A stretch of 64,000 nt of DNA, from assembly GCA_018667335.1 (NCBI GenBank), contig JABIVD010000035.1, positions 25,192 through 89,191 on the forward strand, read 5' to 3'. This document shows, piece by piece, positions 1 through 8,166 of this stretch (position 1 is its first letter; every line of letters begins with the position of its first letter). Under the pieces are notes generated by a model. It was not told the origin of the DNA, did not search any database, and worked only from the letters and a program-made list of their open reading frames with translations. A program made the position numbers and the translations under genes. This DNA comes from Rhodospirillaceae bacterium. Lineage in GTDB: Bacteria > Pseudomonadota > Alphaproteobacteria > UBA6615.

Positions 1-1166
1 TCCAGGATTTCCTGTTCGGCGTCATTCCGTTGTTCGTTTTGATGGGCTTGCTCGTCAGTACGGCGGGGATGGGGCGCGACACCTACGACATCGCCCAGAA
101 TGCCCTGCGCCGGGTGCGTGGCGGCCTCGGGATGGCGACGGTCATCGCGAATGCTATCTTCGCCGCTATCACCGGCGTCTCCATCGCATCGGCGACCGTA
201 TTCACCCGTATCTCCGTGCCGGAGATGTTGCGTTACGGCTACAAGGGCCGCTTCGCGGTCGGCACCGTCGCGGGCTCATCGGTCCTGGGCATGCTCATTC
301 CGCCCTCGATCCTGCTGATTATCTTCGCGCTGATTGCTGAAGAATCCGTCGGTGATTTGTTCATCGCGGGCATTGGCCCGGGCATCCTGCTGACCTTCTC
401 CTTCTGCGTCCTGATTGCGATCATGGCGTACGGGTTCCCCAATTGGGTTGCCGAGCCAGGGGCTCTCGATCAGCAGATGGACCAGGAGAAAATGCCTGGC
501 AAGGAACTGTTCGCGAAAACCTATCCGATCGTCATCCTGGTGATGGTCGTTCTCGGCGGCATCTATGCCGGGCTTTACACGCCAACCGAAGCAGGTGCCG
601 CAGGTGCCTTCGTCGCATTCCTGTTTGCGCTGGTGCGCAGGCAGATCACGGTCCGCAAATTGTGGGACGTATTGGTCGAGACGGGGCATATCACGGCGAC
701 GCTGCTGTTCCTGATTATTGCGGCCAGTATGTACAGCCGGATGCTCGGGATTTCGGGGCTGCCGACAGAGTTGGGACGCGTGATTGGCGATATGAACGCC
801 AGCTTCGTCCAGCTGATGATCATGTATGTGGTCATCCTGATCATCCTCGGGACGATCATCGATTCGGTATCGATCATGCTAATCACCGTGCCGCTGTTCC
901 TCGTGGTGCTGAAGCCGTTTGATGTTGACCTGGTCTGGTTTGGCGTCGTGACCGTGATAGCCACGGAAATCGGCCTCCTGACCCCGCCGTTGGGCCTCGC
1001 GGTCTACGTGATCAAATCGACGCTGGTACAGAAGGACATCTCGCTCGCGGATATCTTCATCGGTGCGGCACCGTTCGCGCTGGTGATGCTGGTTGTCCTG
1101 ATCCTGGTGATGATTTTCCCGGAGATCCCGCTGTTCCTGGTCGAACTCAAGCGATCGCTCAGGTGA
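1..1166 (+). CDS. dctM: TRAP transporter large permease (DctM family), 5' truncated by window edge
   Basis: This is the large membrane subunit of a tripartite ATP-independent periplasmic transporter, which moves organic acids inward using an ion gradient. The reading frame is open from base 3 at the window edge. The first visible residues (DFLFGVIPLFVLMG) match the conserved N-terminal third of DctM, so about 50 residues and the small DctQ and DctP subunits probably lie upstream, outside the window. The roughly 388 visible residues are very hydrophobic. They include the family segments VLGMLIPPSILLIIFA near the start and LTPPLGLAVYVIKS near the end. A strong terminator follows the stop codon. 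The substrate cannot be read from this subunit. The family call is firm. Confidence 0.9.
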   Translation, partial: QDFLFGVIPLFVLMGLLVSTAGMGRDTYDIAQNALRRVRGGLGMATVIANAIFAAITGVSIASATVFTRISVPEMLRYGYKGRFAVGTVAGSSVLGMLIPPSILLIIFALIAEESVGDLFIAGIGPGILLTFSFCVLIAIMAYGFPNWVAEPGALDQQMDQEKMPGKELFAKTYPIVILVMVVLGGIYAGLYTPTEAGAAGAFVAFLFALVRRQITVRKLWDVLVETGHITATLLFLIIAASMYSRMLGISGLPTELGRVIGDMNASFVQLMIMYVVILIILGTIIDSVSIMLITVPLFLVVLKPFDVDLVWFGVVTVIATEIGLLTPPLGLAVYVIKSTLVQKDISLADIFIGAAPFALVMLVVLILVMIFPEIPLFLVELKRSLR

Positions 1167-1197
1167 CGAGCCACGCGGCTCCATCTATGTGAATTAG

Positions 1198-1227
1198 AGG
1201 GCGGTGGAATTTTCCACCGCCCTTTCT
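1198..1227 (+). terminator. Rho-independent terminator after dctM
   Basis: A 12-bp perfect inverted repeat (arm AGGGCGGTGGAA at 1198-1209, complement at 1212-1223) with a very small loop is followed by TTCT. It lies 32 bp after the dctM stop codon and upstream of the amidohydrolase ribosome binding site, so the two genes are probably separate transcription units. Confidence 0.85.
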
Positions 1228-1295
1228 CTATCTGCCAGCAGTGTTAAGCTTTGCCGCAACCGACCAGTAGGTTGAACAAACTTGGAGGGGGACTC

Positions 1296-2321
1296 ATGGC
1301 CGCAAACGGAACAATCGCCATCGACATGCATTGCCACGTCTTTTCGCCGTCGGCGAAGGCGTTGATGGACAAGCATTATCAGCCCACGGAAATTCTGACA
1401 CCGGACCGCGATCCGTACATGTTCTACGCCCATCCGACTTCCATGGCGGTCGACAACGAGAACATCCCGAGCCTCGTGCCGAAGATGATCGACCTCAAGC
1501 CGCGCGAAGCGGATATGGACGCCACGCGCGTCGATATCCAGATCGTCAGCCCGGTGCCAATCCAGTTCTACTACTGGACCGATCCCGAACTCGGGAATGA
1601 GCTCGCCCGTGTACAGAATGATGACGTGTCGAAGCTGGTGGCCGGCAACCCGGACCGTTTTGCCGCCATGGGCACGCTGCCCATGCAGGATGCCGCCGCA
1701 TCGGTTACGGAGATGCGCCGCGCGGTGAAGGAACTTGATATCCGGGCCTTTATTCTGTCCACCAATATTGATGGCGTGGAACTCTCGGACGAGCGCTTCG
1801 ATCCGATCTATGCCGAGGCCGTGGCCCTTGATGTGCCGCTGTTCCTGCATCCGTTTGGTTTCACGGATGGCGCGCGGCTGCGCCCGTTCTTCATGCACAA
1901 TTGCGTCGGCCAGCCCCTCGAGGAACAGATTGCGATCACCCATCTGATTTTCGGCGGCGTGCTGGACCGTCATCCGGGGATCAAGATCTGCATCGCTCAT
2001 GGCGGCGGGTATTTCCCCTACTATGCGGGCCGGATGGACCATAGCTGGGAGTATCGACCGGAGTTGCGCGACAAGATCAGCCGGCCGCCGAGCGAATATC
2101 TAAGCGAGCTGTACTACGACACCATCGTGTTCCGGCCCGACCAGCTTGAATATCTGGTCAACCTCGTCGGGGTCGATCAGGTGATGATGGGGACCGACTA
2201 TCCCTTCGACATGCAGGAGTTCGAACCGGTGTCATTCGTCGAGAGCGCGACCAAGCTAACCGCGCCCGAACGCAAGAAGATCCTCGGCGGCACCGCCGCG
2301 GCGATCATGGGGATAGGGTAA
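1296..2321 (+). CDS. Amidohydrolase family protein (ACMSD-like metal-dependent hydrolase/decarboxylase)
   Basis: A 341-residue TIM-barrel metal enzyme of the amidohydrolase-2 group. These enzymes hydrolyse or decarboxylate small cyclic or aromatic acids in the cytoplasm; the exact substrate here is unknown. The ATG at 1296 is chosen because GGAGGGGG ends a few bases before it; the upstream TTG at 1251 has no such signal. The metal-binding pair is H12-x-H14 in IDMHCHVF, with a mid-protein histidine in FLHPFGF, a later one in IAHGGGYFPYYAGR and the C-terminal aspartate in MGTDYPFD. This order is the ACMSD/isoorotate-decarboxylase type. It is followed after 44 bp by a rhodanese gene on the same strand, perhaps in the same operon. 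A second amidohydrolase-2 protein lies at 61812-62717. Confidence 0.85.
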   Translation: MAANGTIAIDMHCHVFSPSAKALMDKHYQPTEILTPDRDPYMFYAHPTSMAVDNENIPSLVPKMIDLKPREADMDATRVDIQIVSPVPIQFYYWTDPELGNELARVQNDDVSKLVAGNPDRFAAMGTLPMQDAAASVTEMRRAVKELDIRAFILSTNIDGVELSDERFDPIYAEAVALDVPLFLHPFGFTDGARLRPFFMHNCVGQPLEEQIAITHLIFGGVLDRHPGIKICIAHGGGYFPYYAGRMDHSWEYRPELRDKISRPPSEYLSELYYDTIVFRPDQLEYLVNLVGVDQVMMGTDYPFDMQEFEPVSFVESATKLTAPERKKILGGTAAAIMGIG

Positions 2322-2365
2322 CGGGCTGAACTGAATTCCGGTCACGGACGGACTAGGAGGTATCA

Positions 2366-2746
2366 ATGTCACTGAAGCACGGATTCAAGCAGATGCTCGC
2401 GGAAGCGAACGCCTCAATCGAGACCGTCGCGGTCAAGGACGCGATCGCGGTGGTTGGCGAGGCGGGCTATGCCTTCATCGACATTCGTGAGGGCGTCGAA
2501 CGGGAGCAGGGCACGATCGCGGGATCGGCGCATGTGCCGCGCGGGTTCCTGGAGTTTCATGCCGACCCGGACAGCCCGGCGCACAATCCGGTGTTCTCGA
2601 GTGGGGACAGGTTGATTTTATTCTGCGCCACCGGGGGGCGTTCTGCGCTTGCGACCAAGACATTGCTCGATATGGGCTTCGAAGACGTGTGCCATGTGGC
2701 CGGAGGGATGGCGGCGTGGCGCGAAGCGGACGGCCCGCTCGACTAA
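2366..2746 (+). CDS. Single-domain rhodanese-like protein
   Basis: A 126-residue cytoplasmic rhodanese-domain protein, likely a sulfur transferase that carries a persulfide on its active cysteine. C87 starts the active-site loop CATGGRS, preceded by the hydrophobic strand LILF. The N-terminal motif AFIDIREGVERE is the usual CH2A-like strand, and the C-terminal GGMAAWREA is the family's closing motif. GGAGG lies just upstream of the ATG. It ends 3 bp before the convergent thioesterase gene. The sulfur donor and acceptor are unknown. A second rhodanese (31113-31454) belongs to the sulfur locus; its loop differs (CRIGQRC). Confidence 0.88.
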   Translation: MSLKHGFKQMLAEANASIETVAVKDAIAVVGEAGYAFIDIREGVEREQGTIAGSAHVPRGFLEFHADPDSPAHNPVFSSGDRLILFCATGGRSALATKTLLDMGFEDVCHVAGGMAAWREADGPLD

Positions 2747-2749
2747 CCG

Positions 2750-3172
2750 TCAGCGGTCGCCGAGCAGGGTCCAGGTCGTCTGAATGAGGGCGATATGGTC
2801 ACCCGTGTCTGCCGTTTCCAGGTCTATCCGGCCATAGATCATACGTTTGCCGCGGCGCAGGACTTGGCCGCGCGCGATGATGTCGGTGTTGTAGGCCGCT
2901 GCGAGGAAAGACGTTGTCATGTCGATGGTGGCCATTTTCTGAAAGCCACCGATCGCAGACGAGATCACCACCACCATTGCGGCATCGGCGAAGGACAGTA
3001 GTGCCTGACCCGTCACCAGCCCGCCGTCGCGGGAAATGCGTTCGTGCCACGGCAGGCGGACGACGGCGCCATTCTCGGTGAGTTCCTCGACGGTCATGCC
3101 AAGCTCGTCAAGCCAGGGCGTCATCACCGTGTCGAGGATATTTTGGGCTTCGTCGCGTGAGAAATCACTCAT
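2750..3172 (-). CDS. PaaI-like hotdog-fold acyl-CoA thioesterase
   Basis: A 140-residue single hotdog-domain protein of the PaaI/YdiI thioesterase type, expected to cleave acyl-CoA esters to free acids in the cytoplasm. The family helix segment LVTGQALLSFADAAMVV and the second half with RGKRMIYGRIDLE are visible. The start at 3172 (MSDFSRDEA) is preferred over the longer frame to 3265, because the extra 31 residues are basic, unlike the family, and overlap the upstream gene. It lies 16 bp downstream of the enoyl-CoA hydratase/isomerase gene on the same strand, so the two are probably co-transcribed and may act on the same acyl-CoA pool. Confidence 0.8.
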   Translation of the reverse strand: MSDFSRDEAQNILDTVMTPWLDELGMTVEELTENGAVVRLPWHERISRDGGLVTGQALLSFADAAMVVVISSAIGGFQKMATIDMTTSFLAAAYNTDIIARGQVLRRGKRMIYGRIDLETADTGDHIALIQTTWTLLGDR

Positions 3173-3188
3173 CGTGTCGATGTCCGGA

Positions 3189-3974
3189 CTAATCGCCCTT
3201 GAATTCCGGCCGTCGTTTCTCGACGAACGCCGCCACACCCTCGGCGAAGTCATCTTTGACCGCACAGCGCAGAAACGCGGCGTGTTCGGCCGACAGATGC
3301 GCGGCCATGTTCTCGGATTCGAAGCTGTGGTTGATCAGCGCCTTGGTGTTCGCATAGGCCGTCGTGGGCCCTTTGGCGAAGCGCTCGGCCATCTTCATTA
3401 CTTCGGCCTCGAGTTCCTCGGCGGGGACAACCCGGTTGACGAGGCCCAAGTCGAGCGCAGTCGCGGCGTCGATCGGCTCGCTGAGCATGGCCAGTTCCAG
3501 CGCCTTTCGGCGGCCGACGACGCGGGGCAGCAGGTATGTGGAGCCGCCGTCGGGGATCGTGGCGATGCCGATATAGGCCATGGTGAAGACCGTGTTGTCC
3601 GCGGCGACGCCGATATCTGCATTCAGCGCCATGCCGACGCCCGCGCCTGCGACGGGGCCGTGCAGCGCGGCCACCACCGGCTTGGGCAGGCTCGACAGTC
3701 CCAGGACCGCCTTGTGATAGAGCCCGATGAGGTCGTCGATTGTGTCAGCGATCGTGTCGATGTTCTCGTGAAACGTCGCGACGTCGCCGCCCGCCATGAA
3801 GCCGCGGCCGGCCCCCTTCAGGATCACGGCGCGAACCGAAGCGTCACCGGCCAGCTCTTCGACGGCGGCGTTGAGTTCAAGCGCCATGTCGCGATTGAGC
3901 GCGTTCAGCACATCGGGGCGATTCAGGGTCAGGGTGGCGACGGCGCCCTGCTTGTCCAGTAGAATGGTTGGCAT
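3189..3974 (-). CDS. Enoyl-CoA hydratase/isomerase family protein (crotonase fold)
   Basis: A 261-residue crotonase-superfamily enzyme. The oxyanion-hole segments are GRGFMAGGD (about residues 56-64) and LHGPVAGAGVG (about 104-114). Aligned by eye with classical enoyl-CoA hydratase, both catalytic glutamates are absent: the GGGCEL site reads GAGVGM and the PEI site reads AYI. It does have an aspartate in IPDGGSTYLLPR (about D142), as in PaaG-type isomerases. It is therefore more likely an isomerase or another crotonase activity than a simple hydratase, although pipelines would call it a hydratase. It is the first gene of the minus-strand pair with the thioesterase, and diverges from the SDR at 4064 across 89 bp. 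Confidence 0.82.
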   Translation of the reverse strand: MPTILLDKQGAVATLTLNRPDVLNALNRDMALELNAAVEELAGDASVRAVILKGAGRGFMAGGDVATFHENIDTIADTIDDLIGLYHKAVLGLSSLPKPVVAALHGPVAGAGVGMALNADIGVAADNTVFTMAYIGIATIPDGGSTYLLPRVVGRRKALELAMLSEPIDAATALDLGLVNRVVPAEELEAEVMKMAERFAKGPTTAYANTKALINHSFESENMAAHLSAEHAAFLRCAVKDDFAEGVAAFVEKRRPEFKGD

Positions 3975-4063
3975 TGGATTGGTGTTCCGGGTGGCGTGAA
4001 TGGTGTCTCAAACTTACCGGCGCCGCGTGGGTTCAGCAATCTTTCGGAGTTTGGAGAAATTGT

Positions 4064-4834
4064 ATGAGCGATCGGTTTGATCTGACGGGGCAGGTGGCCT
4101 TCGTGACGGGCGCGTCGAGCGGCTTGGGGGCTCATTTCGCCCAGACCTTGGCCGGGGCGGGTGCGCAGGTGGTCATCGCGGCGCGGCGCACCGATCGTCT
4201 GGCCGATCTCGCCGCGAAAATCGAGGCTGACGGCGGTCGCGCACTTGCTGTCGAACTCGATGTGACCGACGCGGATTCCGTCGCGCAGGCCGTGCGCCAC
4301 GCCGAGGAAGAACTCGGCGCAATGACCATCCTCGTGAACAATGCGGGCGTGCCGCCCCGCGCGCTGACCCTCGAGATGGACGAAGAGGAGTGGGACCAGG
4401 TGGTCGGAACCAACCTCAAGGGCGCCTGGCTCGTCGCGCGTGAGGTCGGTCGGCACATGGTCGCCCACGGCAAGGGCGGACGGATCATCAACATAGCCTC
4501 CGTGCTCGGCTGGAAGACAGTCGCCAAGGGAATTCAGTCCTACGGCGTGTCAAAAGCGGGCTTGGTCAGCATGACGGAGACGATGGCGCTGGAGGTCGCG
4601 AGACACGGTATCCTGGTGAATGCAATCGCGCCCGGCTACATCCGAACGGAACTAAACGACACCTTCCTCGACAGCGATCCGGGACAGCGCATTCAAAGCC
4701 GTGTGGCAGTCCGCAGATTTGGTGAGCCCGATGATCTGGATGGCGCATTGCTGCTTTTGGCCGGACCCGCCGGTGCCTACATCACCGGATCGGTGATCGC
4801 CGTCGATGGCGGCCTGACCCTCTCGACGCTCTAG
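4064..4834 (+). CDS. SDR family NAD(P)-dependent oxidoreductase
   Basis: A 256-residue classical short-chain dehydrogenase/reductase. The cofactor motif TGASSGLG is at residues 15-22, NNAG at about 88, and the catalytic serine and YxxxK are in NIASVLGW and SYGVSKAG. The C-terminal half ends with the usual ITGSVIAVDGG. The ATG at 4064 follows TTGGAG; the frame extends upstream but the extra residues have no SDR character. It heads a plus-strand run with an acyl-CoA dehydrogenase 23 bp later and a phosphotransferase overlapping that. In the levulinate (Lva) pathway an SDR reduces a 4-ketoacyl-CoA before phosphorylation and dehydration, so a ketoacyl-CoA reductase role is a reasonable inference. 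Confidence 0.88.
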   Translation: MSDRFDLTGQVAFVTGASSGLGAHFAQTLAGAGAQVVIAARRTDRLADLAAKIEADGGRALAVELDVTDADSVAQAVRHAEEELGAMTILVNNAGVPPRALTLEMDEEEWDQVVGTNLKGAWLVAREVGRHMVAHGKGGRIINIASVLGWKTVAKGIQSYGVSKAGLVSMTETMALEVARHGILVNAIAPGYIRTELNDTFLDSDPGQRIQSRVAVRRFGEPDDLDGALLLLAGPAGAYITGSVIAVDGGLTLSTL

Positions 4835-4857
4835 GCGCCTACACAGGAGATAGAATT

Positions 4858-6057
4858 TTGGATTTTTCACTCCCCAAAGAACTGGAAGAACTGCGCGGGC
4901 GCGTCAACGCGTTCGTTGGCGACGTGATCATGCCCGTCGAGGCCGATCAGGTGAATTTCGACGAACATGAGAATATTGGCGAAGCGCCCCTGCAGGCGCT
5001 GCGCACGAAGGCCAAGGCCGCCGGCCTGTGGGCCCCGCAGATGCCCCAATCGCGTGGTGGGCTGGGCCTCAACACCGTCGGCATGGCCACGTTCTATGAG
5101 GAGGCGGCCCGCTCGCGCTTCGGGCCGGTGGTGTTCAACTGTGCGGCACCTGACGATGGCAATATGATCCTGCTCGATCGTGTGGCGCGCGAGGACCAGA
5201 AGGACCGCTGGCTCCAGCCGATCATCGACGGCGATATCCGCTCGTCGATCGTCATGACCGAGCCTGCCCCGGGGTCGGGCTCCGATCCGACGATGATGCT
5301 GACCCGGGCCGAGCGGAGCGGCAACGACAAGTGGGTGATCAGTGGCCGTAAGTGGTTCATCACCGGCGCAGAGGGTGCTGAGCATTTCATTCTGCTGGCC
5401 CGCACATCCGACGACAAGCGCGGCGCGTTGACGACCTTCCTGTTCCACAAGGACCAGCCGGGCTGGCACATCGTGCGCCGCATCCCGATCATGGGGCCGG
5501 AGGAGCATGGCGGGCATTGCGAGGTGGTGTTCGACGGGCTGGAGATCGATGACGAGAACCGGCTGATGGAGGTCGGCGAGGGTATGAAGTCTGTGCAGAT
5601 CCGCTTGGGGACCGCCCGTCTCACCCATTGCATGCGCTGGCTGGGCATGTCGAAGCGTGCGGTCGAGGAGTGCCTCGACTACGTCAAGACGCGCGAGAAT
5701 TTCGGTGCAACCCTGGCCGATCATGAGGGCGTCCAGTGGATGCTTGCGGATGCGGCGATGGACATCGAGATCGGCCGCCTGCTGACCATGCGTGCGGCCG
5801 CCAAGCTCGATACCGGCGACCAGGCCCGAAAGGAAGTCTCGATGGCCAAGATCTGGGTGTCAGAGATTCTGCACAAGACGATCGCCACGGCCATCCAGCT
5901 GAATGGCGCGCGGGGCTACTCCAAGGATCTGCCGCTTGAGTGGATGTACCGTTACGCGCCCCAGGCCAAACTGGTCGATGGCGCATCGGAGGTGCACAAG
6001 ATGGTGGTCGCGCGGCATTTGCTCAATGACGGCATGGATTTCTGGAGCTGGGATTAG
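4858..6057 (+). CDS. Acyl-CoA dehydrogenase family protein, ACAD10/11-like (Asp at the catalytic Glu site)
   Basis: A 399-residue FAD-dependent acyl-CoA dehydrogenase-fold protein with a TTG start preceded by AGGAGAT. The FAD/substrate segment MTEPAPGSGSD (about residue 134) and the C-terminal helix bundle are intact. The usual catalytic glutamate sits in an YEGT-like motif; here the site reads LVDGASEVHKM. The Glu is Asp, and the DGxxEVH pattern is the one I recall from ACAD10/ACAD11. Those proteins remove phosphate from a 4-phosphoacyl-CoA together with a linked APH-type kinase. The next gene, overlapping by one base (TAGTG), is exactly such a kinase-like protein. A role in hydroxyacyl-CoA catabolism is inferred; a conventional dehydrogenase remains possible. 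Confidence 0.85.
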   Translation: MDFSLPKELEELRGRVNAFVGDVIMPVEADQVNFDEHENIGEAPLQALRTKAKAAGLWAPQMPQSRGGLGLNTVGMATFYEEAARSRFGPVVFNCAAPDDGNMILLDRVAREDQKDRWLQPIIDGDIRSSIVMTEPAPGSGSDPTMMLTRAERSGNDKWVISGRKWFITGAEGAEHFILLARTSDDKRGALTTFLFHKDQPGWHIVRRIPIMGPEEHGGHCEVVFDGLEIDDENRLMEVGEGMKSVQIRLGTARLTHCMRWLGMSKRAVEECLDYVKTRENFGATLADHEGVQWMLADAAMDIEIGRLLTMRAAAKLDTGDQARKEVSMAKIWVSEILHKTIATAIQLNGARGYSKDLPLEWMYRYAPQAKLVDGASEVHKMVVARHLLNDGMDFWSWD

Positions 6058-7052
6058 TGCCTGACGGCCTGAACCCCAGGTCCACACCGGCATTGCCGAT
6101 GCCGGTTGCTCTGCTGGCACGCTGGTTTCAAGAGTGTCTCGGCGTTGCTGATGCCTCGATCGTCAGGACAGATCTGCTGCCAGGTGGTGCGGTTCAGCAC
6201 AATTGGCTGGTTGGCCTGAATGTCGAAGGCGCGCCGCACAGCTATGTGTTGCGAACCGGCCCCGCGGTTTCGTTGCCTGAGAGCCTTCCAAAGGCAAAGG
6301 AGTTCGACATTCTTCGCTGCGTCTTTGCGCAGGGTATACCCGCACCCGAGCCGCTTTGGTTTCGGGATGGTGCCGCGCCGTTCTTTGTCTCGCGTCTGTG
6401 TCGCGGGGATGCGCGGCGTGAAGGCCTGATTGGTCAGCCCGACAGTGCATCGCTGTTGGGTGATCTGGGCTCCGCTCTGGCCCGAATTCATCAAGTGGAA
6501 ACTGCGGGTCCCGCAGACCCGGATACGCCGTCTGCGCGCGTCGAGATGCTGACGGAATGGATGGACGGCCTCGCTGGAACTCCCCTGCGGCTGGCCGGCG
6601 GCATTTCTTCCGGGCTCGTCTGGCTGCGCACCAACGTGCCCGATAACGCGCCCACAACCCTCGTGCATCGCGATTTCCGGACCGGAAATTTTCTCGTCGA
6701 AGACGGGCGGTTGGTCGCGGTCGTTGATTGGGAATTCGCGGGCTGGGGCGACCCTCACGAGGATATTGGCTGGTTCTGCGCGCAATGCTGGCGCGGCGAT
6801 TCGCCGGATCGCGAGGCCGGTGGTCTCGGGGATCGCGCCGCGTTCTACGAAGCCTATAGGGCCGCCGGTGGGCAAGAACCTGACCCCGACCGGGTCCGGT
6901 TCTGGGAAGTCTTCGCCCATGTGCGCTGGGCGATCATCGCCCTGCAGCAGGGTGCGCGCGCGCGCGCCGGGGCCTACCCGGCGTGGGAACTCGAAGAGGC
7001 CGAAGCCCGGGTGCCCGGGCTGTTGCGCACGATCGTGGAGATGACCCGCTAG
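6057..7052 (+). CDS. APH-family phosphotransferase coupled to the acyl-CoA dehydrogenase
   Basis: A 331-residue protein-kinase-like-fold phosphotransferase (aminoglycoside phosphotransferase/choline kinase superfamily). The catalytic loop is VHRDFRTGNFLV (about residues 202-213) and the metal-binding motif is VVDWEFAGWGDP (about 220-231). The GTG start shares its G with the stop of the dehydrogenase (TAGTG), which points to translational coupling and a joint job. In mammalian ACAD10/11 the same two domains are fused, and in the Pseudomonas Lva pathway they are separate proteins that phosphorylate and then dehydrate 4-hydroxyacyl-CoA. Drug resistance is therefore a less likely function than acyl-CoA or hydroxy-acid phosphorylation. 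Confidence 0.82.
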   Translation: MPDGLNPRSTPALPMPVALLARWFQECLGVADASIVRTDLLPGGAVQHNWLVGLNVEGAPHSYVLRTGPAVSLPESLPKAKEFDILRCVFAQGIPAPEPLWFRDGAAPFFVSRLCRGDARREGLIGQPDSASLLGDLGSALARIHQVETAGPADPDTPSARVEMLTEWMDGLAGTPLRLAGGISSGLVWLRTNVPDNAPTTLVHRDFRTGNFLVEDGRLVAVVDWEFAGWGDPHEDIGWFCAQCWRGDSPDREAGGLGDRAAFYEAYRAAGGQEPDPDRVRFWEVFAHVRWAIIALQQGARARAGAYPAWELEEAEARVPGLLRTIVEMTR

Positions 7053-7072
7053 GCAGTGATGTCCGGGCGGCG

Positions 7073-8137
7073 TCAAGCGCCCTCGGGCACCACCACCACG
7101 CGGCCGATGATGCGCCCGGCCTCCAGATCCTGGAGCGTCTCCGTGACCTCGGACATCGGGCGTGCGGCGACTGGTATTGGATCGACCTTGCCGTCTTTCA
7201 CCAGCGCCATCAGCTCATGCATCTCGGTGAGTGTCCCGACATAAGAGCCGCGCAGGGCGATGTCCCGGGTCGGCAGGGATAGTGAGGGAATGTCGATTCG
7301 CCCCCCATACAGGCCGACGGCGATGTAGCTGCCGCCCCGGCGGATGCAGTCGATGCCCAGGCTGGCGGTTTCGGTGTTCGCCACAAAGTCGACGACGGCA
7401 CCCGCACCGGCGGTGGTCAGCTTCGCGATCTCCGCCCGAGCGTCCTCGCGCAACGGGTTGATCGTGTGGTCGGCGCCCGCCTCGCGCGCTGCGGCGAGTT
7501 TTTCCTCATCCACATCGACGACGATCATCTCGTTGGCGATATAGTCCGCGGCAATGCCCACGCCCGTCAGGCCGACGCCGCCGGCACCGATGATCACCAG
7601 CTTGTCGTCCGGCGATATGCCTTTCGCCTTGCGGATGGCGCTGTAGGAGGTGATCCCGGCGCAGGCCAGGGTGCAGGCGTAATGGGGGTCGACCCCCTCG
7701 ATATCCACCAGGTAGCGTGAATGGGGGATCACCACATGGTCGGCATAGCCACCGGGCCGGCGCACGCCCAAGGGAGCCGTGTTGGCGCAATCATTCTCGC
7801 GGCCTTCGTTGCACCGCGCGCAGTCGCCGCAGCCGAGCCACGGGAAAATCAGATAGGTCTGGCCGACCTGCACGTCGTCGCCGGCGTCGGGGCCGAGCGC
7901 CACGACCTCGCCGACGGGCTCGTGTCCCATGGTGAAGGGCAACTCGATGTTGCGGTCCTCCAGGGTCATTTTCTGGCCGTCGCCCAGATCGTAATAGCCG
8001 TGCCAGAAATGCAGATCCGAATGGCACACGCCGCAGGCGGTAACCCTGAGCAGGACTTCGCTGCCCTGGGGCTCGGGTGTGTCGCTCTCGACCAGTTCGA
8101 GGGGTTCGTTGGCGGCGACGAGCTGATAGCTTTTCAT
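7073..8137 (-). CDS. Zinc-dependent alcohol dehydrogenase (MDR family)
   Basis: A 354-residue medium-chain zinc alcohol dehydrogenase with NAD(P) specificity not resolved. Catalytic zinc ligands are C38 (GVCHSD) and H72-E73 (GHEPVGEV). The four structural-zinc cysteines are at 103, 106, 109 and 117. The Rossmann motif IIGAGGVGLTGV lies mid-protein. An insertion around residues 48-68 (YYDLGDGQKMTLEDRNIEL) between the first cysteine and GHE is longer than in the shortest family members. It follows a 2-keto-4-pentenoate hydratase-like gene by 29 bp and an esterase before that, so the three may degrade a shared ring-derived or ester substrate. It converges on the phosphotransferase gene. Confidence 0.88.
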   Translation of the reverse strand: MKSYQLVAANEPLELVESDTPEPQGSEVLLRVTACGVCHSDLHFWHGYYDLGDGQKMTLEDRNIELPFTMGHEPVGEVVALGPDAGDDVQVGQTYLIFPWLGCGDCARCNEGRENDCANTAPLGVRRPGGYADHVVIPHSRYLVDIEGVDPHYACTLACAGITSYSAIRKAKGISPDDKLVIIGAGGVGLTGVGIAADYIANEMIVVDVDEEKLAAAREAGADHTINPLREDARAEIAKLTTAGAGAVVDFVANTETASLGIDCIRRGGSYIAVGLYGGRIDIPSLSLPTRDIALRGSYVGTLTEMHELMALVKDGKVDPIPVAARPMSEVTETLQDLEAGRIIGRVVVVPEGA

Positions 8138-8166
8138 GGAACGTATCTTTCTGTGTTCTGTGCGGC

